Source of the DNA: Rhodocyclaceae bacterium
Lineage (GTDB): Bacteria > Pseudomonadota > Gammaproteobacteria > Burkholderiales > Rhodocyclaceae
NCBI GenBank assembly: GCA_030682595.1
Contig: JAUXNZ010000250.1
Location: forward strand, 1-10,617
Direction of reading: 5' to 3'
Length of the DNA: 10,617 nucleotides
This document shows positions 1-7,881 of this stretch, in pieces (positions within the stretch are counted from its first letter, which is position 1; each line of letters starts with the position of its first letter). The position numbers and the translations under genes were made by a program. The notes under the pieces were generated by a model. That model had not been told where the DNA came from. It did no database searches and saw only the letters and a program-made list of their open reading frames with translations.

Positions 1-2
1 GC

Positions 3-425
3 CTGGTCAAATCACCCAAGCTGTATTTCTGCGATACCGGACTCGCAGCGGCGCTGATGAACATACAAGGCGTGACTCACATGGCGATTCACCCCACCCG
101 TCCGGCGCTGTTTGAAAACCTGATTGTCATCGAATACCTGAAACGCCGTTACAACGCCGGGCTGGCCAGCAACCTGTTTTTCTGGCGCGACAATATCGGC
201 CACGAAGTCGATCTGCTACTCGACGAAGGCGAAACCCTGCGCCCGATCGAAGTCAAATCCGGACAAACGATCGACAGCGAACATTTTGCTGGTTTGCGAA
301 CCTGGCAACGCTACGCAGGGGTGGCGGCCGGCCCAGCGGCGCTCGTCTATGCCGGTGACGATGGATACACCCGCGGCGGAATCCAGGTCGTGCCCTGGAA
401 TGCATCATTCCCCGCCGCGCCATGA
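3..425 (+). CDS. AAA ATPase / DUF4143 protein, C-terminal part
   Basis: This is the 3' end of a gene that begins left of the window; the frame is open from base 3 to a TGA at 423-425. The visible start reads LVKSPKLYFCDTGLAAAL, a signature of the DUF4143 region in ATP-binding proteins of the AAA_14 + DUF4143 family. Further on are the pattern FWRD..GHEVDLLL (about residues 60-73 of the visible part) and PIEVKSG. Together these look like the D...ExK core of the PD-(D/E)XK-like fold at the end of this family. The N-terminal P-loop ATPase domain should lie outside the window. The cellular role of the family is not established. The stop overlaps the start of the next gene by 4 bp (ATGA), which implies translational coupling, but a link to pilin function is not known. 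Family call is confident; function is open. Confidence 0.85.
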   Translation: MVKSPKLYFCDTGLAAALMNIQGVTHMAIHPTRPALFENLIVIEYLKRRYNAGLASNLFFWRDNIGHEVDLLLDEGETLRPIEVKSGQTIDSEHFAGLRTWQRYAGVAAGPAALVYAGDDGYTRGGIQVVPWNASFPAAP

Positions 426-919
426 AACGGCAAACCGGCTTCGGCAAGTTCGAATTCGCCGTGGTGCTGGCCATCTTCGGCGTGCTGGCCACCCTCCTGC
501 TCGGCCGCCTGGTCGCCCTCGAACAGGCCACCGAACAACTGGAAGTCGAACTCACCGTGCGCCACATCAACACCGGCATCAAGCTCGCCGTGGCCGACGC
601 CATCATGCGCGGCGAAGAAGTGCGCATCGCGGAACTGATTGACGAAAATCCGCTGAATTTTCTCGCCCCGCAAGTCGGCGCTGGCGGGACGGCGCAGCCG
701 GACGCCGCCACCATGGGGACGTCACAGCCGGCCGCCGCCAACCTAGGGACGGCGCCAGCTTTGACTGGCTGGCGCTACGACAAGGCAAGCCGCACCTTGA
801 ACTACCGCACGCGCCAGCCGGAAGCCTTCGACGGCCGCGAGCAGCTCGCCTGGCGCTACATCAGCCACACCGACGAACTTGGCCGCGGCGCTGGTTTACG
901 GCTCGAAGCGCTCAAGTAA
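422..919 (+). CDS. divergent type IV pilin-like protein carrying a repeat insertion
   Basis: This 165-residue protein begins with a short basic leader (MKRQTG) and a hydrophobic helix, EFAVVLAIFGVLATLLL. It retains the two key class III signal features: Gly6 at -1 with Phe7 at +1, and Glu11 at +5 of the predicted prepilin peptidase site. The +2 to +4 residues (GKF) differ from the usual TLI. It is therefore probably a minor pilin or pseudopilin exported through the inner membrane. The C-terminal part (LTGWRYDKASRTLNYR, about 114-129) resembles the globular end of MSHA-type accessory pilins. Residues 85-111 are encoded by a repeat also found in the gene at 6218-7843; removing it joins NFLAPQ to PALTGWRYD smoothly. 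The ATG overlaps the upstream stop by 4 bp. Two more prepilin genes follow in the same direction. An exact pilus system cannot be assigned. Confidence 0.75.
   Translation: MKRQTGFGKFEFAVVLAIFGVLATLLLGRLVALEQATEQLEVELTVRHINTGIKLAVADAIMRGEEVRIAELIDENPLNFLAPQVGAGGTAQPDAATMGTSQPAAANLGTAPALTGWRYDKASRTLNYRTRQPEAFDGREQLAWRYISHTDELGRGAGLRLEALK
672..754 (+). repeat. in-frame dispersed repeat, copy 1 (leader plus two units)
   Basis: The block starts with a 23-bp leader (672-694, AAGTCGGCGCTGGCGGGACG then GCG) that is identical to 7314-7336. It is followed by two 30-bp units at 695-724 and 725-754. The units share the pattern CAGCCGG.CGCCGCCA.C..., then GGGACG. Translated, it reads VGAGGTA, QPDAATMGTS, QPAAANLGTA. 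It lies inside the pilin-like gene without breaking the frame. The identity with the distant copy is seen directly; calling it an inserted element is inference. Confidence 0.8.
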
Positions 920-981
920 GGGACAATCGCGCCGTTGATCATCACCACACTTTAGCCAGACATTATGCTAACTTGCCGCCC

Positions 982-1488
982 ATGAAACACGCCAGCCGCC
1001 TCGACCAAGGCTTCACGCTGATCGAACTGATCATCGTCATCACCATCATCGCCATTCTGGCGGCCGTGGCCTTGCCGCGCCTGATCGACGCCCAGCGCGA
1101 TGCGCGCATCGCCAAGGCCAACGCCATTTATGGCTCGATCCGCTCCGCTTCCGCCTTGGCGCGGGCACGTTGCGAGCTTGACCTCGCCGCGGTCGCCGCC
1201 ACCCTGCCCGCCGCCAACTGCCAGGCGGCCATCCCGCGGGTCAATATGGACGGCCTGGCCATCGAGATCGTCAACCGCTACCCAGCCGCCACCGCTGCCG
1301 GCATCGATGCCGCCGCCGACCTGAATCTCACGGCAGACGGCCTGACTGCAAGCGCTTGCGGCAGCGCCCGCTGTTTCGACATCGCCGGCGGCACCGTGCC
1401 GAATTGCCGCATCAGCTACGAACCCGCCACTCTGGTTGGCACCCTCATTACCGCGCCCGTGATTTCGGTCACCACCACGGGCTGCTGA
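982..1488 (+). CDS. type IV prepilin-like protein
   Basis: This is a 168-residue prepilin. The leader MKHASRLDQG ends in Gly10 and is followed by FTLIEL, with Phe11 at +1 and Glu15 at +5. It continues into a hydrophobic helix to about residue 32. Prepilin peptidase would cleave after Gly10 and methylate Phe11, and the mature subunit would assemble through the helix. The globular part is rich in Ala and carries six cysteines, the last at the very C-terminus (TTGC), so disulfide-stabilised loops are likely. The ATG at 982 is preferred over an in-frame TTG at 973 because it gives a normal short leader; no strong Shine-Dalgarno precedes either. It lies 62 bp after the divergent pilin and 51 bp before the next prepilin, which suggests one pilus or pseudopilus locus. 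The type (MSHA-like, minor pilin or T2SS) is unresolved. Confidence 0.85.
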   Translation: MKHASRLDQGFTLIELIIVITIIAILAAVALPRLIDAQRDARIAKANAIYGSIRSASALARARCELDLAAVAATLPAANCQAAIPRVNMDGLAIEIVNRYPAATAAGIDAAADLNLTADGLTASACGSARCFDIAGGTVPNCRISYEPATLVGTLITAPVISVTTTGC

Positions 1489-1539
1489 ACCACACTACAT
1501 TCGTTCGATTTTTGACTTATCTCATGGAGGTAGCAAGCA

Positions 1540-1980
1540 ATGAAACATAGCCGCATGCAACAGGGTTTTACACTGATCGAGCTGGTAGTTGTGATTGTGA
1601 TTTTGGGAATATTGGCGGCTACGGCGTTGCCGAAATTCATAGATTTGAGCAGCGAGGCCAAGACTGCTGCCGTTAAAGGCGTAGCTGGGGGTCTTTCGTC
1701 TGCTGGGGCCATAAATTATGGCGGTTACAAAGCGACTAATGGCGGCAAAGGCTTTAACGTTACCGGGGCTAGCAATGCGGCTGTTTGCGTAGCGGCGACT
1801 GCTACTGGCATCATGCAAGGTGGATTGCCTTCCGGCTTCACCATCGCAGCGGGCACAACTGCACTTGCATCTGGAGTTGCCTATTGCAAGGTTTGTACTG
1901 AAGTTGATGGTACTGCTGGTGCGTGCGGAGCAACTGATTTGCCGATGGTTGATGATGTCCCAGTCCCGCTAACAAGTTAA
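1540..1980 (+). CDS. type IV prepilin, MSHA/major-pilin-like
   Basis: This 146-residue prepilin has the leader MKHSRMQQG, cleavage after Gly9, then FTLIELVVVIVILGILAATALP with Glu14 at +5. The segment PKFIDLSSEAKTAAVKGVAG is typical of MSHA-type major pilins. Four cysteines (83, 116, 119, 129) can form the disulfide-bonded D-region loop. A good Shine-Dalgarno GGAGG lies at 1526-1530, 9 bp before the ATG. That fits an abundantly made subunit, unlike the weak sites of the two upstream pilins. Base composition is clearly more AT-rich, with codons such as GTA, GTT, TTG and ACT that its neighbours avoid, so it may be a recently acquired or exchanged pilin gene. A rho-independent terminator follows 70 bp downstream. 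The pilin call is firm; equating it with MshA is likely but not proven. Confidence 0.87.
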   Translation: MKHSRMQQGFTLIELVVVIVILGILAATALPKFIDLSSEAKTAAVKGVAGGLSSAGAINYGGYKATNGGKGFNVTGASNAAVCVAATATGIMQGGLPSGFTIAAGTTALASGVAYCKVCTEVDGTAGACGATDLPMVDDVPVPLTS

Positions 1981-2030
1981 CGGGAAAATGGGGAAAATGG
2001 GGGACAGACCACGGTTTTCTGAAAACTGAA
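1981..2030. repeat. REP-like intergenic block
   Basis: Immediately after the pilin stop there are two tandem copies of GGGAAAAT, then GGGGGACAGACCACGG. A short inverted repeat follows, GTTTTC (2014-2019), one base, GAAAAC (2021-2026). The GGGGACAGACCACG core resembles a motif I recall from repetitive extragenic elements in proteobacteria, sometimes near REP-associated transposases. That likeness is from memory and could not be checked. No transposase gene is next to it here. Confidence 0.4.
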
Positions 2031-2050
2031 AGTCGGCCCTGATAGCACGG

Positions 2051-2079
2051 CGGCCCGGGAACAATCCCGGGCCGTTTTT
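2051..2079 (+). terminator. rho-independent terminator after the pilin genes
   Basis: A perfect 10-bp stem, CGGCCCGGGA (2051-2060) with TCCCGGGCCG (2065-2074), encloses an ACAA loop and is followed by TTTTTCTTTC. This is a textbook intrinsic terminator for + strand transcription. It ends the pilin transcript and separates it from the toxin-antitoxin pair. Confidence 0.93.
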
Positions 2080-2138
2080 CTTTCTGTTCGCGGTGCTACA
2101 CTTGTTCGGTTACCTGTTGAACCGATGCACCTGCCGCC

Positions 2139-2438
2139 ATGCGCCTGACAGCTGAACAAAAGAACACGATCCGCCGCATCACTCGCGAAGAGGCCGGTGC
2201 CGATGCCGACGTCTGTCTTTTCGGTTCGCGTCTTGACGATACTGCACGCGGCGGAGATGTTGATCTGCTGGTGCAAGCATCGCGCCCCATCGACAATCCC
2301 GCGCTGTTTTCCGCGCGCCTCTCCGCGCGCCTGATGCGCGCCATGGGTGGGCGTCGCGTGGATGTGTTGCTGTCCGCGCCCAATCTGCTAACCCTGCCGA
2401 TTCATGTGCTTGCCGCAGCGGAGGGGATGCGGCTGTGA
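2139..2438 (+). CDS. mntA: MNT-type nucleotidyltransferase antitoxin
   Basis: This 99-residue minimal nucleotidyltransferase carries the family motif GSRLDDTARGGDVD: Gly29-Ser30 followed after nine residues by Asp40-x-Asp42. A third metal-binding Asp is likely in RRVDVLL (Asp75). In type VII MntA-HepT systems the nucleotidyltransferase neutralises the HEPN toxin by adding AMP to a tyrosine beside its active site. The partner gene follows directly and overlaps by 4 bp (GTGA at 2435-2438), so the two should be translationally coupled. The antitoxin is upstream of the toxin here. The start at 2139 places the motif at the expected distance from the N-terminus; no strong Shine-Dalgarno is visible. 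A weak -10-like TACACT at 2097-2102 may serve as promoter. All expected catalytic residues are present, so the protein is probably active. Confidence 0.9.
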   Translation: MRLTAEQKNTIRRITREEAGADADVCLFGSRLDDTARGGDVDLLVQASRPIDNPALFSARLSARLMRAMGGRRVDVLLSAPNLLTLPIHVLAAAEGMRL

Positions 2439-2908
2439 CACCGGGGAACCGTGCCCGTCTACGCTTTCTTGCCCGGGTGATCGGCAAGGAATGTCGCCAT
2501 CTGGAAACGACTGACCTGCGGCTTTTTGCCACGCCCTTCACTACTGAACGGGCCAGTTCCTTGGCGGACGATGCCGATCTGGCCGAGCGTGTCGAGGCCT
2601 TTGTCGGGCGCTTCGGCCGTTTACAGGACACGCTGGCCGATAAACTCTTGCCCACGCTGCTTGCGGCACTGGCCGAGCCGACGGGTGCCCAGCTCGACAA
2701 TCTTGATCGCGCGGAACGGCTGGGATGGATCGAGTCGACGGACCAATGGATGACCATGCGCCAATTGCGCAACCAGATGGTTCACGAATACATGGAAGAC
2801 ATGGCCCTGCTGTCCAGCGCGCTCCAGTCCGGACATGACTTTGTGCCGACGCTGCTAAACGCTGCCCATGCGATGCTGGAACAGTTGAAGTCCAGGGATT
2901 GGCTTTAA
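2435..2908 (+). CDS. hepT: HEPN-domain toxin of the MntA-HepT pair
   Basis: This 157-residue, mostly helical protein contains RNQMVHEY at residues 112-119. That is the complete RX4HXY motif of HepT/DUF86-class HEPN proteins, with Arg112, His117 and Tyr119. HEPN toxins are RNases, and in type VII systems the motif tyrosine is the site adenylylated by MntA. The start is GTG at 2435, overlapping the mntA stop; this is the only start that keeps the usual coupled arrangement. The N-terminal part (about 1-60) contains LADDADLAERVEAFVGRFGRLQDTLADK, which should form the first long helices of the bundle. The motif is intact and there is no frameshift, so the toxin is predicted functional. The RNA target cannot be read from sequence. 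Confidence 0.88.
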   Translation: MTPGNRARLRFLARVIGKECRHLETTDLRLFATPFTTERASSLADDADLAERVEAFVGRFGRLQDTLADKLLPTLLAALAEPTGAQLDNLDRAERLGWIESTDQWMTMRQLRNQMVHEYMEDMALLSSALQSGHDFVPTLLNAAHAMLEQLKSRDWL

Positions 2909-2975
2909 CCAGGGTGATAGCGGGGGCCTGCGCTATGAAAACGGCGCCCGGCGCGGCTTCGGCTAGAATTTCGGC

Positions 2976-4241
2976 ATGAAACGCCGCCTGCTCATCCCTG
3001 TCCTTTTCGTCGCCATCCTCTCCGGCGGTTATGCCGCCTATCAATACTTTGTCGCGCCGTCCGACAACCCGGCCTACAAGTTCGCGGCCGTCGAGCGCGG
3101 CCCGATCACGGCGTCGGTGTCCGCCTCCGGCACGCTCAGCCCGGTGGTGTCGGTACAGGTCAGCTCGCAGATATCGGGGCAGATTCGCGAAATATTGGTC
3201 GATTACAACAGCGCGGTGAAGGACGGCCAACTGCTCGCGCAACTGGCGCCGGAAACTTATGAACACCGCGTGCGGCAGGCAGAGGCCGACCTTGAAGCGG
3301 CGCGCGCCACGGTGGCGGTGCAGCAGGCCGAGTTGTATCGCGCCAAGATAAATCTGTTGGATGCCGAGCGCGATTACACGCGCAAGAAAACCCTGGTGGA
3401 CAAGAATTTCATTTCGCCGGCCGAACTCGACAAGGCGCAGACCCTGCTCGAAGCCGCGCGCGCCACGGTGCGCGTGGTCGAAGCGCAGGCGCAAAACAGC
3501 GCGGCACTGGTCAAGCAGCGCAACGCGCAACTCGGACAGGCCCGGGTCGACCTCGGTCGCACCGAGATTCGCGCCCCGGCCGATGGCATCGTCATCAAGC
3601 GCAGCATCGAACCGGGGCAGACCGTGGCGGCGAGTTTGCAGGCACCCGAAATGTTTGTCATTGCCAGGAACCTTGCCGACATGCGGGTTGAAACCGCCAT
3701 CGACGAGGCCGACGTCGGCCGTTTGAAAGTCGGTCAGGAGGCCACGTTTTCTGTCGATGCTTTCCCTGGCAAACGCTTCAAGGGCGCCGTCACCCAGGTG
3801 CGGAAGTCGGCGCAGGTGGTGTCGAATGTCGTCTCCTACACGGTCATCATCGACGCGGCGAACCCCGAGCTGATTTTGCTGCCGGGCATGACGGCGAATG
3901 TGCGGATCATCACCGCCCAGAAGGACAGCGTGCTGAAAATCGCCAACGCCGCGCTGCGCTTTCGTCCGCCCGCTGATGAAAAGTCGGCGCGTGGTTTGCC
4001 AAATGAGGCACGGCAGCCGGGCAGCAGCGGCATGGGTAAGGGCGGCGGCAGGACAGGCGGCGCGGGCAAGCTGTGGATACTCGGCGCGGATGGCAAGCCG
4101 ACGGCCATCGAGGTCAAGACCGGCATCAACGACGGCAAGGACACCGAGCTGCTCGATGGCGACCTGACCGAGGGCCGCGAAGTCATCATCGGCACCACGG
4201 TGGCCGAGAAACCCAAGCTGGCGGCACCGCGACTGTTCTGA
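2976..4241 (+). CDS. macA: MacA-like periplasmic adaptor of an ABC exporter
   Basis: This 421-residue membrane fusion protein of the HlyD/RND-MFP family has an N-terminal hydrophobic anchor at about 5-25. A beta-barrel/lipoyl half follows (SGTLSPVVSVQVSSQISGQI, about 51-70). A long alpha-helical hairpin comes next (about 95-193, rich in Ala, Gln and Arg), then the second lipoyl half (EIRAPADGIVIKRSIEPGQTV, 197-217) and the C-terminal barrel domains. It would bridge the inner-membrane ABC transporter to a TolC-type outer-membrane channel encoded elsewhere. Residues 340-365 form an unusual Gly/Ser/Lys-rich loop (GSSGMGKGGGRTGGAG) not needed by the fold. The ATG at 2976 gives a normal short basic N-terminus. 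The ATPase gene starts 7 bp after its stop. Substrate is unknown; the family includes macrolide and peptide exporters. Confidence 0.88.
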   Translation: MKRRLLIPVLFVAILSGGYAAYQYFVAPSDNPAYKFAAVERGPITASVSASGTLSPVVSVQVSSQISGQIREILVDYNSAVKDGQLLAQLAPETYEHRVRQAEADLEAARATVAVQQAELYRAKINLLDAERDYTRKKTLVDKNFISPAELDKAQTLLEAARATVRVVEAQAQNSAALVKQRNAQLGQARVDLGRTEIRAPADGIVIKRSIEPGQTVAASLQAPEMFVIARNLADMRVETAIDEADVGRLKVGQEATFSVDAFPGKRFKGAVTQVRKSAQVVSNVVSYTVIIDAANPELILLPGMTANVRIITAQKDSVLKIANAALRFRPPADEKSARGLPNEARQPGSSGMGKGGGRTGGAGKLWILGADGKPTAIEVKTGINDGKDTELLDGDLTEGREVIIGTTVAEKPKLAAPRLF

Positions 4242-4248
4242 GCGCTGG

Positions 4249-4973
4249 ATGAATGCGCCACTGATCCGCACCAGCAACCTCGCCAAGGACTATCTGCTCG
4301 GCGACACGCGGGTGCCGGCCTTGCAGGGGGTGTCGCTGGAAATCGCGCACGGCGAATTTGTCGCCGTGATGGGTCCGTCCGGCTCGGGCAAGTCCACCTT
4401 CATGAACCTGCTGGGTTGCCTCGACCATCCCAGCGGCGGCGAATACTGGCTCGATGGCGAGGCCGTCTCACGCCTGTCCGACGATGCGCTGGCGGGATTG
4501 CGCAACCGGCGCATCGGCTTCATCTTTCAGCATTTCAATCTGTTGCCGCGCACCTCGGCGCTGGACAATGTCGCCTTGCCCCTGCTCTATCGCGGCCTGG
4601 CGCTGGCCGAGCGTCAGGCACGCGCCGCGCAGCGACTCGCCCAGGTGGGCTTGAGCGAACGCATCGACCATCACCCGGCGCAGCTTTCGGGGGGGCAGCA
4701 GCAGCGCGTCGCCATCGCCCGCGCGCTGGTCGGCGACCCGGCGCTGGTGCTGGCCGACGAGCCGACCGGCGCACTCGATTCGAAGACCGGCATCGAGATC
4801 ATGGCGCTCCTGCAATCGCTCAATCGCGACGGCATCACCGTGGTGCTGGTGACCCACGAACGCGACATCGCCGCCCATGCCAGTCGCATCATCAGCTTTC
4901 GCGACGGCCGCGTGGTCGATGATCGAAAGAATGAATGCCGTGACGCCAGCGCTGACTGTGCAGCCTTGCCGAC

Positions 4974-4977
<4 letters not shown>
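4249..4977 (+). CDS. MacB/LolD-type ABC transporter ATPase
   Basis: This 242-residue cytoplasmic ATPase has every expected motif: Walker A GPSGSGKST (42-50), Q-loop Gln94 in FIFQHFNLLP, signature LSGGQQQR (146-153), Walker B ALVLADEP (165-172), D-loop GALD (174-177) and the switch His203 in VTHERD. FQHFNLLP and the sequence around the signature place it in the MacB/LolD/FtsE subfamily, which drives mechanotransmission rather than classical substrate translocation. In E. coli MacB the ATPase and permease are one chain; here they are separate genes. The C-terminal tail after RDGRVVDD (about 225-242) is low in conservation and holds two cysteines. It overlaps the permease start by 4 bp (ATGA at 4974-4977), so the subunits should be made in balance. 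Confidence 0.93.
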
Positions 4978-6212
<1,235 letters not shown>

Positions 6213-6217
6213 CCCCC

Positions 6218-7843
6218 ATGGCCGAAGAAATCGAACTCAAGCTCGCCCTGCCCGAAGATGCGCAACGCAATTTCCTGCGTCATCCCCTCCTCCAGCAGGC
6301 CGCTCGCAAGCAGTCCTACCGGCTGACCAACCTGTATTACGACACCCCGGCGCGCGAACTACGCCAGCGCGGCATCGCCTTGCGGCTGCGCGAACATGGC
6401 GGGTTCTGGCTGCAATCCGTCAAGTGCGCCGGCCAGCGCGCCGGCGGCATATCGGCCCGTCCGGAATGGGAAACGCCCTACGCCGGGCATTTCGACTTCG
6501 CCGCCATCGACGACCCGGCGGTGCGCGACTGGCTTTCCCGGCCGAAGCTGCTGGCGCGGATCGCCCCCGTCTTCGAAACCAATTTCCAGCGCACCGCCTG
6601 GACTTTCGAACTGCCCCGCGGCACGCGCGTCGAACTCGCCCTCGACCGCGGCTGGATCGTCGCCAACGGCCAGCGCCAGGCAATCTCGGAAATCGAGATC
6701 GAACTCCTCGCGGGCGAAGCCATGCAGTTGTTCGTCATGGCGCAGACCCTCGCCCAGCGCATCCCGCTCGCCCCCGCGCCGCAGTCGAAGGCCGATCGCG
6801 GCTACCGCCTGTGGCAGCAGCTCCCCGCCGCGCCCGTCAAGGCCGCGCCGATTCCGCTGGCGGCCAGCGCAGCGCCGGCGGACGCCTTCCGCGCCATTGC
6901 GCTGGCCTGCCTCGACCACCTGCAGCAAAACCATCTGGGCGCCCTGGCCTGCGACAGCGCCGACCCCGAATACATCCACCAGATGCGCATCAGTACGCGC
7001 CGCTTGCGTGCGGCGCTGCGACTGTTCGGACCACAACTGCCCGACGGCCTCGCCGCGGCACTCTTGCCGCCGCTCTCCGAACTGATGGCGGTGCTCGGTC
7101 CGGCCCGCGATCTCGACGTATTGCTCGCCGAGATCGCCGCGCCGGTGCTGACCGCGCTCCCCGACGAACCGCGCCTCGCCGCGCTGGTCGGCATCATCAC
7201 CGAACGGCGCTTCGTCGCCCGGCAAGAAGCCATGCGCTTCATGCGCTCGCCGCGCTACGGCGGCATCGTCTTGCAGGCGCTGGCGATTTTGCACGCGCAA
7301 CCAGAAACCGTAAAAGTCGGCGCTGGCGGGACGGCGATCAGCCGGACCGCCGCCAACTTGGGGACGGCGACCAGCCGACACGCCGCCAACTTGGGGACGG
7401 CGCTGCCGGACGCCGCGTTAATGGGGGCGACGCAGACATTGATTGAATTCGCGCAGAACCGCCTGCGCCGCCTGCGCAAGAAGGTGCTGGCACTCGCCGG
7501 AGAAACACGCGTCGACAATCCGTCATCCCTTCACGCGCTGCGCATCGACATCAAGCGTCTGCGTTACGCGCTCGAATTCTTTACCCCGCTGGCATCACCC
7601 AAAGCCCTGCGGCGCATGCTCTTGCACCTGACTCGCCTGCAAGACGCCCTGGGGCAGATCAACGACCTCGCCAGTGCCGGCGAACTGCTGATGAGCTGTG
7701 CCGACGATGATCCCCGCCTGCGCGAAGCCGTCACGCTGATCGGCGGCTGGCATGGCCCGCGTCACCATAAATTGCTGAAAGCCGTGCCGGCCGGACTCAA
7801 GCAACTGGGCCGCTTGCGCCTGCCCAAGCTAACCGCCGCGTAA
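6218..7843 (+). CDS. CYTH-CHAD domain protein (YgiF-like), with repeat insertion
   Basis: This protein has 541 residues from the ATG at 6218; an in-frame GTG at 6209 overlaps the permease stop. The N-terminal CYTH domain (about 1-200) starts with the ExExK motif EIELK (4-8). It also carries LRLREHGGFWLQSVK (55-69) and EIEIEL (158-163), the residues lining the triphosphate tunnel. The C-terminal CHAD domain (about 221-530) has both conserved basic helices: HQMRISTRRLRAALRLF (254-270) and LHALRIDIKRLRYALEFF (438-455). CYTH-CHAD proteins hydrolyse inorganic triphosphate in characterised cases, and CHAD binds polyphosphate. Residues 367-403 are the dispersed repeat, placed in the linker between the two CHAD halves; otherwise the protein looks complete. 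The phosphatase gene sixA follows 38 bp downstream, consistent with a phosphate-related role. Confidence 0.9.
   Translation: MAEEIELKLALPEDAQRNFLRHPLLQQAARKQSYRLTNLYYDTPARELRQRGIALRLREHGGFWLQSVKCAGQRAGGISARPEWETPYAGHFDFAAIDDPAVRDWLSRPKLLARIAPVFETNFQRTAWTFELPRGTRVELALDRGWIVANGQRQAISEIEIELLAGEAMQLFVMAQTLAQRIPLAPAPQSKADRGYRLWQQLPAAPVKAAPIPLAASAAPADAFRAIALACLDHLQQNHLGALACDSADPEYIHQMRISTRRLRAALRLFGPQLPDGLAAALLPPLSELMAVLGPARDLDVLLAEIAAPVLTALPDEPRLAALVGIITERRFVARQEAMRFMRSPRYGGIVLQALAILHAQPETVKVGAGGTAISRTAANLGTATSRHAANLGTALPDAALMGATQTLIEFAQNRLRRLRKKVLALAGETRVDNPSSLHALRIDIKRLRYALEFFTPLASPKALRRMLLHLTRLQDALGQINDLASAGELLMSCADDDPRLREAVTLIGGWHGPRHHKLLKAVPAGLKQLGRLRLPKLTAA
7314..7429 (+). repeat. in-frame dispersed repeat, copy 2 (leader plus three units)
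   Basis: The same 23-bp leader as at 672-694 is found at 7314-7336. Two near-identical 33-bp units follow (7337-7369 and 7370-7402), sharing CGCCGCCAACTTGGGGACGG. A third, degenerate 27-bp unit (7403-7429) is closer to the first unit of the other copy (both have GCCGGACGCCGC and ATGGGG). Translation is VGAGGTA, ISRTAANLGTA, TSRHAANLGTA, LPDAALMGA, in the same frame and orientation as copy 1. Each CGCC..GGCG unit could fold into a short hairpin. Confidence 0.85.
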
Positions 7844-7881
7844 ATGCGCCGGGCAAAACTGAATACGGAGGAAATGCAGCA

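Noticed and set aside
973..981. TTG at 973 as the start of the second prepilin
   Set aside because: It adds only three residues without a better Shine-Dalgarno; the ATG at 982 gives a normal leader.
2541..4286. A 581-codon open frame on the minus strand
   Set aside because: It lies opposite the MacA-like gene and hepT, both of which have clear family motifs. Its translation is His/Arg/Gly-rich with no recognisable domain, as expected for the antisense of GC-rich codons.
6359..7381. A 340-codon minus-strand frame over the CYTH-CHAD gene
   Set aside because: It is an antisense shadow; composition and lack of motifs do not support a gene.
7314..7429. Possible CRISPR-like array
   Set aside because: Units are 27-33 bp in direct tandem with no variable spacers, lie inside a coding gene, and no cas gene is near.
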